Below are positions 36,745-47,774 of a stretch of 64,000 nt of DNA, one piece after another. The stretch is from Brachypterus glaber (lineage: Eukaryota; Arthropoda; Insecta; Coleoptera; Kateretidae): assembly GCA_958510825.1 (NCBI GenBank), contig OY294049.1, positions 20,081,536 to 20,145,535 of the forward strand, written 5' to 3'. The notes under the pieces were generated by a model. That model was not told where the DNA came from and searched no databases. It saw only the letters and a program-made list of their open reading frames with translations. The first letter of the stretch is position 1. Each line of letters starts with the position of its first letter. A program made the translations under genes and the position numbers.

Positions 36745-36910
36745 TTCGGGTTTGGACTATACTAAAGGAGTTGTACTATCCGACGTTTTGTCTCTTCTTA
36801 CCAGAGACATCTTCAGGGATTAAACTTAAACTTTTTAATCCCTAAAGATGCCCCTAGTAAGACGAGATGAAACTTCGGCTTGTAAAATCCTTCAGCATGG
36901 TCTAAACAAA
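36745..36910. mobile_element. Small fold-back with two hammerhead-like arms
   Basis: The left arm gtttggactatac...cagggatta is mirrored by taatccctaaag...ggtctaaac. Each arm contains the motif order CUGAAGA (or CUAAAGA), stem, AAAC or GAAAC, then GUCGG/UUCGG. It resembles the hammerhead-bearing elements at 52.5 and 57.7 kb but is unrelated in primary sequence and decayed. Confidence 0.55.
36777..36823 (-). ncRNA. Degenerate hammerhead-like motif
   Basis: Reading the minus strand: AUCC, CUGAAGA, a perfect 7-bp stem UGUCUCU/AGAGACA, AAAACGUC, then GGAU. Helix I AUCC/GGAU and the loop-less helix III AC/GU can form. The G of the GAAA box is replaced by A, so catalysis is unlikely. Confidence 0.45.
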
Positions 36911-36956
36911 AAAATAAAAATTTATCAGATGGTTGGGGCCGTATGAATTTAAGATA

Positions 36957-37206
36957 AAAAGAAAAAGAAGAAGAATAAGAAGAACAAAAAGAAAAAGAAA
37001 AAGAAAAAGAAAAAGAAAAAGAAAAAGAAAAAGAAAAAGAAAAAGAAAAAGAAAAAGAAAAAGAAAAAGAAAAAGAAAAAGAAAAAGAAAAAGAAAAAGA
37101 AAAAGAAAAAGAAAAAGAAAAAGAAAAAGAAAAAGAAAAAGAAAAAGAAAAAGAAAAAGAAAAAGAAAAAGGAAAAGAAAAAGAAAAAGAAAAAGAAAAA
37201 GAAGAG
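36957..37206 (+). repeat. (GAAAAA)n hexanucleotide microsatellite
   Basis: About 40 nearly perfect copies of a 6-bp aaaaag unit, with one ggaaaa interruption near 37170. The Lys-Arg open frame across it is an artefact. Confidence 0.97.
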
Positions 37207-37210
37207 TAAA

Positions 37211-37274
37211 TTTATTATTCCATCAATCTATTTTCTAATCATATAATACTATAATAGATTGATGGAATAATAAA
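37211..37274. repeat. Hairpin with 22-bp perfect arms
   Basis: Tttattattccatcaatcta at 37211 is the complement of the arm ending at 37274, around a 20-bp loop. The same atagattgatggaataata sequence lies inside the 41-bp segment that distinguishes tandem units 2 and 3 (22652-22673, 25520-25541). Confidence 0.85.
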
Positions 37275-37279
37275 CTATT

Positions 37280-38035
37280 ATTTTAATAATTTTGTTTAAA
37301 ATTAAAAATTTCTGTCCTTATAAAAGTAAATTTGTAAATAAAGTTAATAATACATCCTGGTTTTATATCACTTGTCACTTAATGCAGAATTCACTCGACA
37401 CAAAAAGAAACGACGTGAAAATGCTTTGGAAACAGAAACATACAACTTAGTTTAAAAAGCAAACTTTCGTAAAATATTGAATTTAATAATTTTCATAATT
37501 TCTTGCTCTGATTACTGCAACATAATTGTCCCTACATTTGGAAATACATTCATGTTAAGTTTTCGCTTTAAATAAAACTAATAACATTATTTTTGACACT
37601 CTTGTTTCAAAATGGAGTTAATTAAATTTTAGAACTAAATACAAAGCGAATTTTAAATTATATATTTATTTATATTACATAGAAAGGTAGTACCTTAAGT
37701 ATTTGCTTGGTATTTATATAAATATCAAGTAAGGTTTACCTCATTTGAGCTCATAATTTTAATTTGTCATGTATTTATTTTCAAGTCAACTCGGTCTGAT
37801 GCTCTGAAAAGCATTATTTTGTCTATATACAAGATTAATGTTTAGTTTTAGAATAATTTTACTTAATTCGTACTATACGTTGTTTTATGGTTTTAAACTT
37901 AAAAGTTTAATAAAGTCAAATGCCCTACTAAAGTCTGTTATAAGCAGTTCGATGAGAGACAGAAGGGTATTTAGATCTTAAGAAAGGTTGTTACGTGTAA
38001 CGAAATTATATTTTGCTTATTTACAAGTTTTGGCA
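37280..38035. other. No gene seen
   Basis: AT-rich; no repeats found within the window. Confidence 0.5.
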
Positions 38036-38093
38036 ATATTACACTAGGGTGGACCTTATATTTTTTTATTACCTTAACATTTTTAATAAGGTG

Positions 38094-39008
38094 TAACTAG
38101 AAAATTCTGAAAATATGGGAGTGATCAAACTTTCCTAAGGGTGCTAATGGGGACCCTAAAATTCATAAAATTGTCATAAATCGTAAAAAAATCATTGAAA
38201 ATTGTAAATTTTTTACAAGTGATAAATTTAAAGAGCTTGAAATCTTATTTTTTTTCTTTTAAGCAACACAAAATTATGTGCCGAATTTTAAAATGATCAA
38301 AAGATTCTAACCCGCGCTGAAAATCCGCCAAAGTTACCACTAATGGACGGTCTAAAGCCAAAGTGAACTAAGGGCCATTTTTTTTTACTATTGGTAGTCC
38401 ATGGTGTAGATTTTGATATCCTACGGTCTGCAATAAAAACCAAAATTCTTGAAAAAATGGCTTTAGACTGATCAAATGTGAGTCAAACAGTAAACAAACA
38501 TTTTAAAAATGTATCAGATGGGACTGAATTTATTTTTATTTAATGTATTCTAATAACTATTCATAATATGATTTAACTAAAACAAAACGAGCTAAGCGCC
38601 AAATATTTAGGAGCTCTTATTTGGCGCTTAGATCATTTTGTTTTAGTTAAGTCATTTTAATATTATCAATAAATGTTAAAATGCATTAAATAAAAATAAA
38701 TTCAGTCCGATCTAATACATTTTTAAAATGTTTGTTTACCGTTTGACTCCCACTTATGGTAGAAATTAGTAAATTTGAAACTTTGGCGGATTTTCGGCAT
38801 GGGTTAGAATTTTTTGATGATTTTGAAATTTGGAACATAATTTGGTATGCTCAAAAGGACAAAAATAAGATTTCAAGCTCTTTAAGTTTTTCACTTATAC
38901 AAAAATTACAGACAATTTTCAACGGTTTTTTACAATTTATAGTAATTATACGAATATTAGCACCCTTAAGAAGTTTGATCACTCATATTTTCAGAATTTT
39001 CTAGTTAT
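38094..39008. mobile_element. Fold-back, about 450-bp arms
   Basis: Aactagaaaattctgaaaat (38096) mirrors attttcagaattttctagtt (38986). Further matched pairs include cattttaaaaatgtatcaga / tctaatacatttttaaaatg and, at the centre, gcgccaaata / tatttggcgc. The 82-residue frame at 38756 is inside the right arm and not a gene. Confidence 0.8.
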
Positions 39009-39434
39009 AGAGGGTGTATTTGAAATAGCATAGGAAATTTTAACAGGTGATTCTACATGATAAAATATGACAAAAAGTTCCTATAAACATATGTCTAAAA
39101 ATGTGTCATAAGAGAGCTACCCCCTTTGAAATTGGCTAAAAAAAATCGGTTTTTATTTAGTAACTTAGGAACCCTTTGAGATATATTAACGAGGTTTTGC
39201 ACATGAATTAATCCTAATAAGGCCCATCTTTGTATGTCATTTTCACGTATTTATTTAAACCAGGGGTGTGCGAAACGGGGGGGCCTTATCAGTTTTTTGT
39301 CCCAAACTTTTTTCTGTGTAACTTTTTTGCAATTTTATTTTTGAAATATGATTCCGCAGGTCAAAATACATAAAAAAGGTACTCTTGTTGTAATACTGTA
39401 GGATTAATCGTTTTCGAGAAAAGTTCATTTGAAG
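39009..39434 (-). repeat. Family D repeat, left half (interrupted by PLE)
   Basis: Begins agggtgtatttgaaatagc and carries the same ggaactttttgtcat, ggggtagctct-like and gtttcgcacacccctgg landmarks as 43060-43582, in inverted orientation. It stops at the target duplication gttcatttgaag (39423-39434). Confidence 0.75.
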
Positions 39435-39849
39435 TAATTTCTTGTTGTTCTTGTTCTATAAATGTATGTTATATTTTTTTCTTGTTTTATTAGAACAGAA
39501 AATAATTAAGAATAAAGTATTTTTTTTTGTCAACGTTTCGGTCTTTATTGTAAGGCCATCTTCAGGGCTTGTTAAATAAATATTGTAAAGTTATATAAAA
39601 AATATTGAATAAAAAATATAAATAGATGACATTGAAGGAAAAAATAAATTGAAATTGAAAGATGTCAAAGAAAAAAAAGGTAACAGGTAAAAAATAGTCT
39701 TAACATTTAGCATCCACATTGGCATAGACGTATTGTCACTGCCAATGTCAATGATAATTACAAATGACATTAAGATATAGTTAAAGTTAGTAATGTAGTG
39801 TATGGTATAGTATATCATAGTAACTCACTATTAGTGGATGTATGTATTG
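39435..39849 (-). repeat. PLE pseudo-LTR, downstream copy
   Basis: Nearly identical to 42308-42723, from taatttcttgttgttc to gtggatgtatgtattg. Differences are single bases and short indels, so the copies diverged little after insertion. Confidence 0.9.
39529..39573 (-). ncRNA. Hammerhead-like motif in PLE pseudo-LTR
   Basis: Minus strand: GCC, CUGAAGA, a stem of UGGCCUU against AAAGACC with a mismatch, GAAAC, GUU, GAC. Order and spacing fit the hammerhead core, with a 2-bp loop-less helix III (AC/GU). Helix I is weak here. Hammerheads in PLE pseudo-LTRs are known; activity of this copy is doubtful. Confidence 0.5.
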
Positions 39850-39904
39850 GATTTTAATTGATGTAAGGTTGGGTGCGTTTGGAAGTGTATGGTTGTGTGA
39901 AGTG

Positions 39905-42289
39905 TTAGATAATGTTATTATATATATGATTGAGATTTTGAGTGTCAGTTCTAAAGTTAATTGTATTTTTTGAAGTTTTTATGTGTATCATTTCTAAGAG
40001 GTTGCGTTTTTGGGGGTTGATTTCACTATATAGAATTTTAATATTTTCAAAGTCGAAAAAGTGTCCGTTATTAAAGTGGTGTCGTGAAAGTGCAGTTTTA
40101 TCAATGTATGTTATATTTTTGCAGCTCGACTTATGTTGGGATACACGTGTTTTTAATAATTGAGATGTTTGTCCAACATAAATCCCGCTACAATGTTTAC
40201 AATCTATTTGATAAATGAGGTTAGATTTTAATTCTTTTGGTGTTTTGTCTTTTAATTTAGTGTGTAATAAATTAAGTTTAGAATTGTTATAAGTAACAAT
40301 TCTATTACCATCTTTTTTTAAAATATTAATGATTTTTGGGGTTAAGTTTGGAATAAAAGGTATTTTAAAGTATTTGATTGGTTGATTTTGAATAATGTTA
40401 TTTCTGTTTATATTATTGTTGTCGTTATTATTATTTAGAATAGAATTTATTAAATTTAGGGGATAGTTGTTTTTTAAAAGGATAAATTTAATTTTTTGTA
40501 AATTGTCTTTATGAAATGTGGGATGGCTTAGTTTTATTGCTCGATTTTTTAAAATTTTAATAGTATTTATTTTATGGGACATGCTTTGAGTCGAATGAAA
40601 ATTAATATATCTATTAGATGCAAATGATTTTTGGTACCAATTTGTTAAAATGCTACCATCTTTTTGTTTAATGATTGTTAGGTCAAGAAAGTTAATTTTG
40701 TTGTTTATTTCTTTTTCTAGTGTAAATTTTAGATTGTTGTGAAAGTTATTAAATAAATTTAGTGTAGTACTTTCTTGGTCTTTAGGAATAATAGTAATGA
40801 TGTCATCAACAAAATTTTTTAAGAAATTGAATGTGAAAGGTAATAAGGGGATTAATGTTTTTAGGATAAGATTCATAACTAATGCCGCAAAATTGTTGGA
40901 AGCTGGATTGCCCATAGCTGTTCCATGTATTTGTTTATAGAATTTACCATTTTTACAAAAAAAATCCGCTGCTAAAGCAAAATTCTATTAATTCTATAAA
41001 ATTATTTTTGGGAATGTCAGTATAATCTTTTAACGTGTTCCAGTTTTCATGAATTGCTTGTATTACTAAATCTTTAGGTATATTAGTGAACATGGATGAG
41101 ACGTCTAGTGATATCAGTATGTAATTGTTGGGAATTTTAATATCTTTAATAAAGTTGGCAAATTCAAAGGAATCTTTAAGGTGGTATGTAAATGATCTGT
41201 ATAAGTTGTTTAAAATGTTAGATATATATTTTGATAAATGATATGATGGGGAGTTGATTGAAGATATCACTGGTCTGAGTTTTAGGGGTCCTTCCTTGTG
41301 GATTTTTGGGAGACCATAAATTTTGGGAGAAACAGAGTTATGAATTTTTAATTTATCACCTATGATTGGTTCAATGTATAATTTATTAACAAGGTTTTTA
41401 ATAAGGTCGTTGTTTTTGTTTTGTAGTGTGTTTGTAGGGCCTTTTTGTATTAGTGTATATGTTGTGGGATCTTCGATAATTATATCCAATTTAGTATCAT
41501 ATTCTATTTTATCCATAATAACTGTGACATTTCCATTATCGGATCTTGTTAAGATGATATTTTTGTTATTTGCTAGGAAGGTTTTGCATTCGTTAAATTT
41601 TTCTGTGATCATGTTCTTTTCTTTTTTCTTATCTGTTTTGATTTGATGGTTTTATATTATTCTTGCTAGGTTTGATCTTGTATTTTGTATGTTGTTTACT
41701 GTTCGTTCTTGATTTTGTATTATGTATTCCGAGTCTATTAATAATCTTCTATAAATATTTTTGTTAATATTAGGTGTTAAACAAAAGGTTGGACCAAGTG
41801 CCAAAAAATTTTGTATATCTTTTGGAATATAAAGGTTAGAAAGATTTTAAACCATAATTCATCTGAAATTGGGATGTTCTGATTTAAGTTTTTCAGTGTA
41901 TATATTTTATTAATTTGTGATGATTTAATTTTTTGAAATTCTTTTTCATAAATGTTAATTAGGCCGTTTTCAAAACTTATATGGATGGCTTGTGGTATAA
42001 ATTTTCTTGCTTCATTTTAAAAAAAGTTAATATCATTAATAATTCTATTAAGTTTCCAAATATTTTCTTTAATTTCAATGTTAAGTATAGATTTATGGTG
42101 ATTGTGGGTTATAATATCCAGATCTTTATGAAAAGGGTGAATTTAATTCATAAGTGGGATATTCGGAATAAGTGATTTGATGTGGTTGGGTATTATATTG
42201 TAACTTCTGCACGTGAGTTTTTCCATATGTTCAATATTTCGTAAGCTTGTCTGCCATAATTCAAAAAAAATATTTCTATAAAATCCCAT
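39905..42289 (-). pseudogene. PLE reverse transcriptase with C-terminal GIY-YIG endonuclease, broken
   Basis: A single gene of about 795 codons from ATG at 42289 to the stop at 39905, now interrupted. The N-terminal part starts MGFYRNIFFELWQ and soon meets in-frame stops (for example after PLMN and INFF), and the frame shifts before 41700. A stop lies at about 41652-41654. From 41612 to 40953 the RT fingers/palm region is open: RSDNGNVTVIMDK, GLPKIHKEGPLKLRPVIS and ISLDVSSMFTNIP. A one-base gain in a run of eight T (near 40955) breaks it; in the other frame the RT continues with HGTAMGNPAS and the FVDD catalytic box (about 40805). The end is a GIY-YIG nuclease: LIYQIDC, SGIYVGQT, the Arg of LKTRVSQH, and the Glu of LLEMIHIK. 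RT copies RNA at the nicked target and GIY-YIG cuts it. This copy cannot make the protein. Confidence 0.93.
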
Positions 42290-42307
42290 GTTAACAGGGA
42301 GTTTTAA

Positions 42308-42723
42308 TAATTTCTTGTTGTTCTTGTTCTATAAATGTATGTTATATTTTTTTCTTGTTTTATTAGAACAGAAAATAATTAAGAATAAAGTATTTTTTTT
42401 TTGTCAACGTTTCGGTCTTTATTGTAAGGCCATCTTCAGGGCTTGTTAAATAAATATTGTAAAGTTATATAAAAAATATTGAATAAAAAATATAAATTGA
42501 TAACATTGAAGGAAAAAATAATTTGAAATTGAAAGATGTCAAAGAAAAAAAAAGGTAACAGGTAAAAAATAGTGTTAACATTTAGCATTCACATTGGCAT
42601 AGACTTATTGTCACTGCCAATGTCAATGATAATTACAAATGACATTAAGATATAGTTAAAGTTAGTAATGTAGTGTATGGTATAGTGTATCATAGTGACT
42701 CACTATTAGTGGATGTATGTATT
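42308..42723 (-). repeat. PLE pseudo-LTR, upstream copy
   Basis: Partner of 39435-39849. At its far end it joins an inverted 97-bp copy of the pseudo-LTR start, at the gtatgtattg/aagatggcc junction. Confidence 0.9.
42402..42447 (-). ncRNA. Hammerhead-like motif in upstream PLE pseudo-LTR
   Basis: Same sequence as the motif at 39529-39573, with the same core boxes. A third, inverted and truncated copy (UUGAAGA box, GAAACGUUGGC) lies at 42722-42760 in the inverted terminal segment. Confidence 0.5.
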
Positions 42724-42819
42724 GAAGATGGCCTTACAATAAAGACCGAAACGTTGGCAAAAAAAAATAATTTATTCTTAATTATTTTCTGTTCTAATAA
42801 AACAAGAAAAAAATATAAC
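42722..42819 (+). repeat. Inverted terminal segment of the PLE
   Basis: Reads aagatggccttacaataaag to aaaaaaatataac on the plus strand, complementary to 39462-39560 and 42326-42432. It ends at the target duplication. An inverted 5' piece of this type is known in Penelope insertions. Confidence 0.8.
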
Positions 42820-42831
42820 GTTCATTTGAAG

Positions 42832-43582
42832 GTGAAATTTCACGGTTCGAGGACGAAAAATTAAACACTAAAATGTCGAAAACCAAAATTTTAATGATGA
42901 AATGTTATTCTACATCAAAAACTAAGAAAAAAAGTTTCCATACATATAGGTCGAAAAAACGCTTTTAAAGCTACCATAGCCCTTTAAAAATGGTGCATAT
43001 TTAGGAGACCATAGCTCCATTAGGATTGATTTTTGGAAGTACCTGTATATGAGATTTTTTTCTTAGTTTTTAATGTACATTCGCCCTACATCATTAAAAT
43101 TTTGGTTTTCAACATTTTAGTATTTAATTTTTCTTCCTCGAACCGTGAAATTTCACCTTCAAATGAATTTTTCTCCAAAACGGTTAATCCTACAGTATTA
43201 CAACAAAAGCACTATTTTATGTGTTTTGACATGAGGAATCATATTTCAAAAATAAAATTGCAAAAAAGTTACACAGAAAAAAGTTTGGGACAAAAAACTG
43301 ATAAGCCCCCCCGTTTCGCACACCCCTGGTTAAAATAAGTGCATGAAAATAACACATAAAAACGGGCCTTGGTAGGATTAGTTGACGTGCAAAACCTCGT
43401 TGATATATCTCAAAGGGTTCCTGAGTTATTAAATAAAAACCGATTTTTTTAGCCACTTTCAAAGGGGCGTAGCTCCCTTATGACGCATTTTTAGACATAT
43501 GTTTATAGGAACTTTTTGTCATATTTTATGATGTAGAATCATTTGTTAAAATTTCCGATTCTATTTCTAATACACCGTGTAT
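42832..43582 (+). repeat. Family D repeat, right half (beyond PLE)
   Basis: Continues the interrupted element after the target duplication. It contains internal inverted pieces (gaaccgtgaaatttcacc near 43140 mirrors ggtgaaatttcacggttcg near 42831) and the cccccccgtttcg / cacccctggttaaaataag block, ending in caccgtgtat. Confidence 0.75.
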
Positions 43583-43924
43583 ACGTAAATAAAAAATTTA
43601 ACATAATAAAAAATATATAAGGTCCACCCTAATATTATACATCTACTGGTAGGATGAATTGTGAGGTAGGTAATAGTAAAGAATCTAGATACAGTTCTGT
43701 CCACTTTTGTGATGGAACAAATTTAGTTCAGAAATACTTAGAAGGGTTTAAAATAAACATTTTTTACTCGAGTGATGATTTACCATTATAACCAGATTGA
43801 AAAATACTTTGATCCCTTCTAAGCATTTATGAACAACATTTGACCTAAAACAAAAGTGGACACAAAGGTGGACACAGAAGTGTCCAGGACTATAAGAGAA
43901 ATAAAATATTTATAAAACTACTAT

Positions 43925-44215
43925 TAGTCATCGGCGAATTTCCAGTGCTCGCATAGGCGCCACGTCAATTCCATCGTTGACGCGAGGTTTTAAATATTTA
44001 CATTTTTATTTTCTTCGAAAAATACCGATATATTTACATATTTATAGTTAATATGTATATTCAATATTGTTGTGTGTAACAAATTAGTCGTCAAATGTTT
44101 CTATTTAAGTGACCTTTATAAAAATTTCCCTCATAATTCGGCAAAATTATTCCGTAAGCCTATGTTTCTGTGTTTATTTTCAACGTTGATGAGTCATAAC
44201 TGAATTTATTCCGAT
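43925..44215 (+). repeat. Dispersed repeat family E, copy 1
   Basis: Matches 60384-60774 in the same orientation: aatttccagtgctcgcatag, gacgcgaggttttaaatatt, acaaattagtcgtcaaatg, gcaaaattattccgtaagcc. Copy 2 has about 80 bp extra after the first third. Class unknown. Confidence 0.75.
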
Positions 44216-44484
44216 TAGTGATTATAATATTATAACTATTTGATACAAACGATTCAATTATTTGGTGACATTTAAAAATCAAGAGATTAATATCCGCTTT
44301 TATTCAACACTCTTGTACATTTTTAAAGGCGAGACTTTTTTCACAGAAAATAAAAAACCTTAAGCATATTTAATTTACAGACACCATCACATTTTTAAAC
44401 GTCACAATATTTTATTTTACGATTATTATTAAAATGCACTTTTTAACTCTTTTGGAAAATGGAAAATGCGAGTACATATTATAT
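44216..44484. other. No gene seen
   Basis: AT-rich spacer. Confidence 0.5.
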
Positions 44485-45080
44485 ATTTATAACTGAACCG
44501 GTGAGAGCAAGGGAAAGATTGCACTCGATCCAACTTTCGGGAATTAACAAAAAACTTTATAGCAACCAAACCATAAGCCAAATAAAGAAACACAACATTA
44601 CAAACTTTTCATCGAAGCCATAAACATAACATAACATAAACAATATTTAATAAGTGGTTTCTTTTAAAAACCTTTAGTTTAGCTCTGATATGTAGTAAAA
44701 ATTAGTGGGATCTTTCCCTTCTTGATCTCAACTGACTAAAGTTTTAGGATAATTAAAAAAAAAATTTACTGTTAATTACAAGACTGTCTTGTATTTAAAC
44801 AAATAACAGATTATATAAGTCATATATACATACTTGAATTTAAATAAAAAATATATATAACCTATTGATGTTTGCTTAGGTTTTTAGTGCTTACTCTTAC
44901 TTACAGTCATCATCTTTTTCACATATTTAATGTCTTACTCGGGCATAATAGTTTGTGATATATTTACCTTTTTGTGTTAACAGATGCGAAGCAAAGCAAA
45001 GAACAAAATGTCTATCTGTCAATTTCGTCCAAAAAGTGCAATCTTTCCCTTCTTTCTCTCACAGGTTCAATTATAATTTA
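44485..45080. mobile_element. Fold-back or TIR element
   Basis: Aactgaaccggtgagagc and gggaaagattgcactcg (44491-44530) mirror gtgcaatctttcccttc and ctcacaggttcaatt (45035-45072). About 500 bp lies between the arms, without a coding frame. Confidence 0.65.
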
Positions 45081-46596
45081 AGCATGCATTATTCATAAAT
45101 GTATATTTTAGTATATAAAATAGGTAATATAAAAAAAAGATGAACGTTTTTTAAAATTAACGATTTTTTTAAAGGTTAAACCCCTAGGGACTTAACTTTG
45201 GATTTTTCGTAGATTTAGTCTTAACATTTTAAGTCAAAAGTCCGAGACGAAGTAGCTGGCACCCCAGAAAAGTAACTAGGACTTGGTATTATTAGTAATT
45301 TTGAAAGGAGAAAGAAAATTTTGTGTTATTCTTGTCTGACAAATTGGTTATATTTTTTTAAAATGCATTAAATTAAAATTTTAAGGTTAGTTTATTGTCA
45401 AATATATTTGCATGTCTATATTTATAAAGCGATATAATAAATATTATTTGGATATTTGTTGGTTTTTCTGTAAAATCTACCTAACCATATATGATATATT
45501 TTAATTAAAATATTATTTACAAAATAAAATATTACCTACCTTCCATATTTTTGCTTTTTCGTAATACACCTATAAGTTAAAAGTTTCATTCCAGTCCAAA
45601 CTATTTTTTTTTCTGGTTCTTTAGAAAGGGAAAAAGTGTAAAACAATACAAAATACAACATACTATAACCAATTAATTTCTTGTATAACATATATAAATC
45701 AAAATGTGATGCCGGTGATAATTATGACGGTTAAATCAAAATTATTGTTTTTTCTGTCTAATAACAGAGCTGTCATAATATATAGAGTTCCTGTATACAT
45801 AGCAAAAGATACCAACTGTTAATAATATAGTAAGTCAAGCTATAATGGCTTGGCTGTACCTATAGTTTTGGTGGCAACATCTTTAAAAGGTGTGGTTTAT
45901 GTTAAGATTATTTCCTTAAAATAACATTATTGAAAATTTGAATTAAAGCTTGCCTCGATTAATTGTTGCTAAATTTTAGCAAAAGCTAGTTTTGGTTTAA
46001 TGACTGTTAAACGTTTGTGATTGGTCTGTATAAAAAATTAATTATGATTGTAGAAAAGGAAAATAATCAAAGTAATGAGTCCAGACTCAATTTTCCATTA
46101 TTCGAAGTATTTCTTTGAGACTTAGAGGAAGAAGAAGAAAATTAAGAAGCCTAGGTTTGGAAGATGGTGCGGCTCTTCCAATAATCTTTTGAATAATTGA
46201 AAATTGATTTTTTGGAATTATTCCATTTTGTGTATTTTGGAGATTTCTTATAAATAAAATATTTGATTATAAAAAAAAAAAAATCCAAGTAATGTTATTA
46301 ATTTAAATGTGGTATCAATTTTATTTTAAACTGGCACCATGGATTTTAAATTTTAGGATTTTTCGGTAAACACGCTTAAATATTTGTTCACGTAAATGGC
46401 AAATAAAACAGGGAGCATGTTATTAAAGCTTGCATGATTCATCAGATTCCAAAACCAGATAAGTACGTTAATTAAGTAATTAATGTGGACTGAATAAGAA
46501 GGAACAAAAACCCCAAAATGGTTAAAAAAATATTACCATTTTTTGTTTTTATAGTCCCGAAATAAATAAAGCACAATCATTCATTTTAGCTTAGGG
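45081..46596. other. No gene seen
   Basis: AT-rich. A cagtcataat/ctgtcataata-type motif and a (gaa) run near 46125 are the only local features. Confidence 0.45.
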
Positions 46597-47140
46597 AGAA
46601 TTCATAAAATCTTGCACTTTGGGACAAGTCTTTGAAATTTGGTAGTCTTAGGTATGGTCATAAGAATTTAGGAAACCACCTCAAGCAACTTGTGCGCGAT
46701 CTCTGGTGGCCTGTTTGAAAAAACGAATTTTTTTTTTTGTTTTTGGTCTGTAACTCGGCTTTATGTTAATAACTTTTTTGTTTAAACAATCAGAAAAAAG
46801 TTACAGAGCGTTGATGAAATATGCATCATATTCAAAAAAAAATTGCAGTTGTTCCAAACCGAAAAATGTTTGCACATTTTTAACTTTTGCAAATTTTCAA
46901 CGCTGTGTAACTTTTTTTCTGATTGTTTAAACAAAAAAAGGTATTGACATAATTTGTAGAAAATTTAATAACGAACAAATATTTTGCTCATTTTGGGCGA
47001 GGAGCTAAAGCCGAGTTACAGACCAAAAATAAAAATAATGCGTTTTTGCAAACAGGCCACCAGAGGTCGCGCCCAAGTTGCTTGCAGTGGTTTCCTAAAT
47101 CCTTATGACCATACCAAGTGCACGATTCTTATGAATTTTC
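46597..47140. mobile_element. Fold-back element, about 250-bp arms
   Basis: Outer tips are gaattcataaaatcttgc and cgattcttatgaatttt. Inside, ggtatggtcataagaattta / ccttatgaccatacc, ctctggtggcctgttt / aaacaggccaccagag and gtctgtaactcggctt / agccgagttacagac are matched. The centre carries gttacagagcgttga / caacgctgtgtaac. Confidence 0.82.
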
Positions 47141-47314
47141 AATAATTCCTACTCCGCTTTTTGTAAAATATTTTTAAAAATTGCCAGGAAAACAAATATT
47201 AAGGTGAATTTTATTCGATTTCCGATTTTTTTTTTAATTATAATTAATAAATATTTTTTGCTTATAAATTAAATTGTTACAAGGAGGTTTTTTATAGGAT
47301 CATTTAATCAATTA

Positions 47315-47452
47315 TTACTTTATCTAGTTGGTGTGTTAATATGTTTTTATGGTTGGTTAATTTGGGGGTCTGACGAGTAGTTCCAGAAACCCAACTGGCT
47401 AACCACCAAAACACTAGGCAAACTAACAACTAATCGAGTGACCCTAGTTATT
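47315..47452. mobile_element. MITE, family G, copy 1
   Basis: Tatctagttggtgtgttaat and ttatggttggttaat mirror ggctaaccaccaaaacacta. It ends tcgagtgacccta, the same tip as the MITE at 49961-50105. Confidence 0.65.
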
Positions 47453-47475
47453 AATGTGTTTTCATATAACTATAC

Positions 47476-47772
47476 CTCGGGGATAAGAAGCGGTTTTCGT
47501 TCATGAGCGTAGCATAAATTCAGCACTGGTTATAAGCGACCGCAACAATTCTGCGCCAGTGTATCTATGACAAAAGCTAAAAAACATGAAAAAAGGTGAC
47601 TCATTGCTCGCAACTTCCCGGGCTTTGCATATAACTAAATAATATTAGTATCATATATACACTGGCGTTGCATTGTTGCAGAGTGGGGGCATTCGATTTG
47701 CCGTCGCTTCTAATCAGTGCTGAATTTATTCTACGCTTATGAAAGAAAGAACAGGTTGCTAATCCCCGACGT
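47476..47772. mobile_element. Fold-back element
   Basis: Cggggataagaagcggtt and gagcgtagcataaattcagc mirror gctgaatttattctacgc and aggttgctaatccccg. Inner arms are gcgccagtgtat / atacactggcg. A 67-residue frame inside it is not a gene. Confidence 0.7.
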
Positions 47773-47774
47773 AT

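Larger units (their letters stand above)
39435..42819 (-). mobile_element. Penelope-like element (PLE) with pseudo-LTRs, degenerate
   Basis: A 3385-bp insertion bounded by a perfect 12-bp duplication gttcatttgaag (39423-39434 and 42820-42831). On the minus strand the order is: a 97-bp inverted segment, a 416-bp pseudo-LTR (42308-42723), the coding body, and a second pseudo-LTR (39435-39849). Long terminal repeats of this kind plus an inverted terminal piece, an RT/GIY-YIG gene and an irregular target duplication are the standard Penelope layout. It sits inside the family D repeat. Confidence 0.92.
38045..43631. mobile_element. Composite fold-back element with 9-bp target duplication
   Basis: Tips tagggtggaccttatat and the complement atataaggtccacccta are inverted. 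They are flanked by atattacac (38036-38044) and atattatac (43632-43640), a 9-bp duplication with one mismatch, as seen for MULE-type elements. Subtracting the PLE leaves roughly 2.2 kb of original element, made of the fold-back at 38094-39008 and family D halves. No transposase frame. Confidence 0.65.

Noticed and set aside
36933..37238. 101-codon Lys-Arg open frame
   Set aside because: Direct translation of a (GAAAAA)n microsatellite; no start context or domain.
43217..43462. 81-codon minus frame
   Set aside because: Inside repeat family D, with a related but broken frame at 32149-32331; this is repeat sequence.
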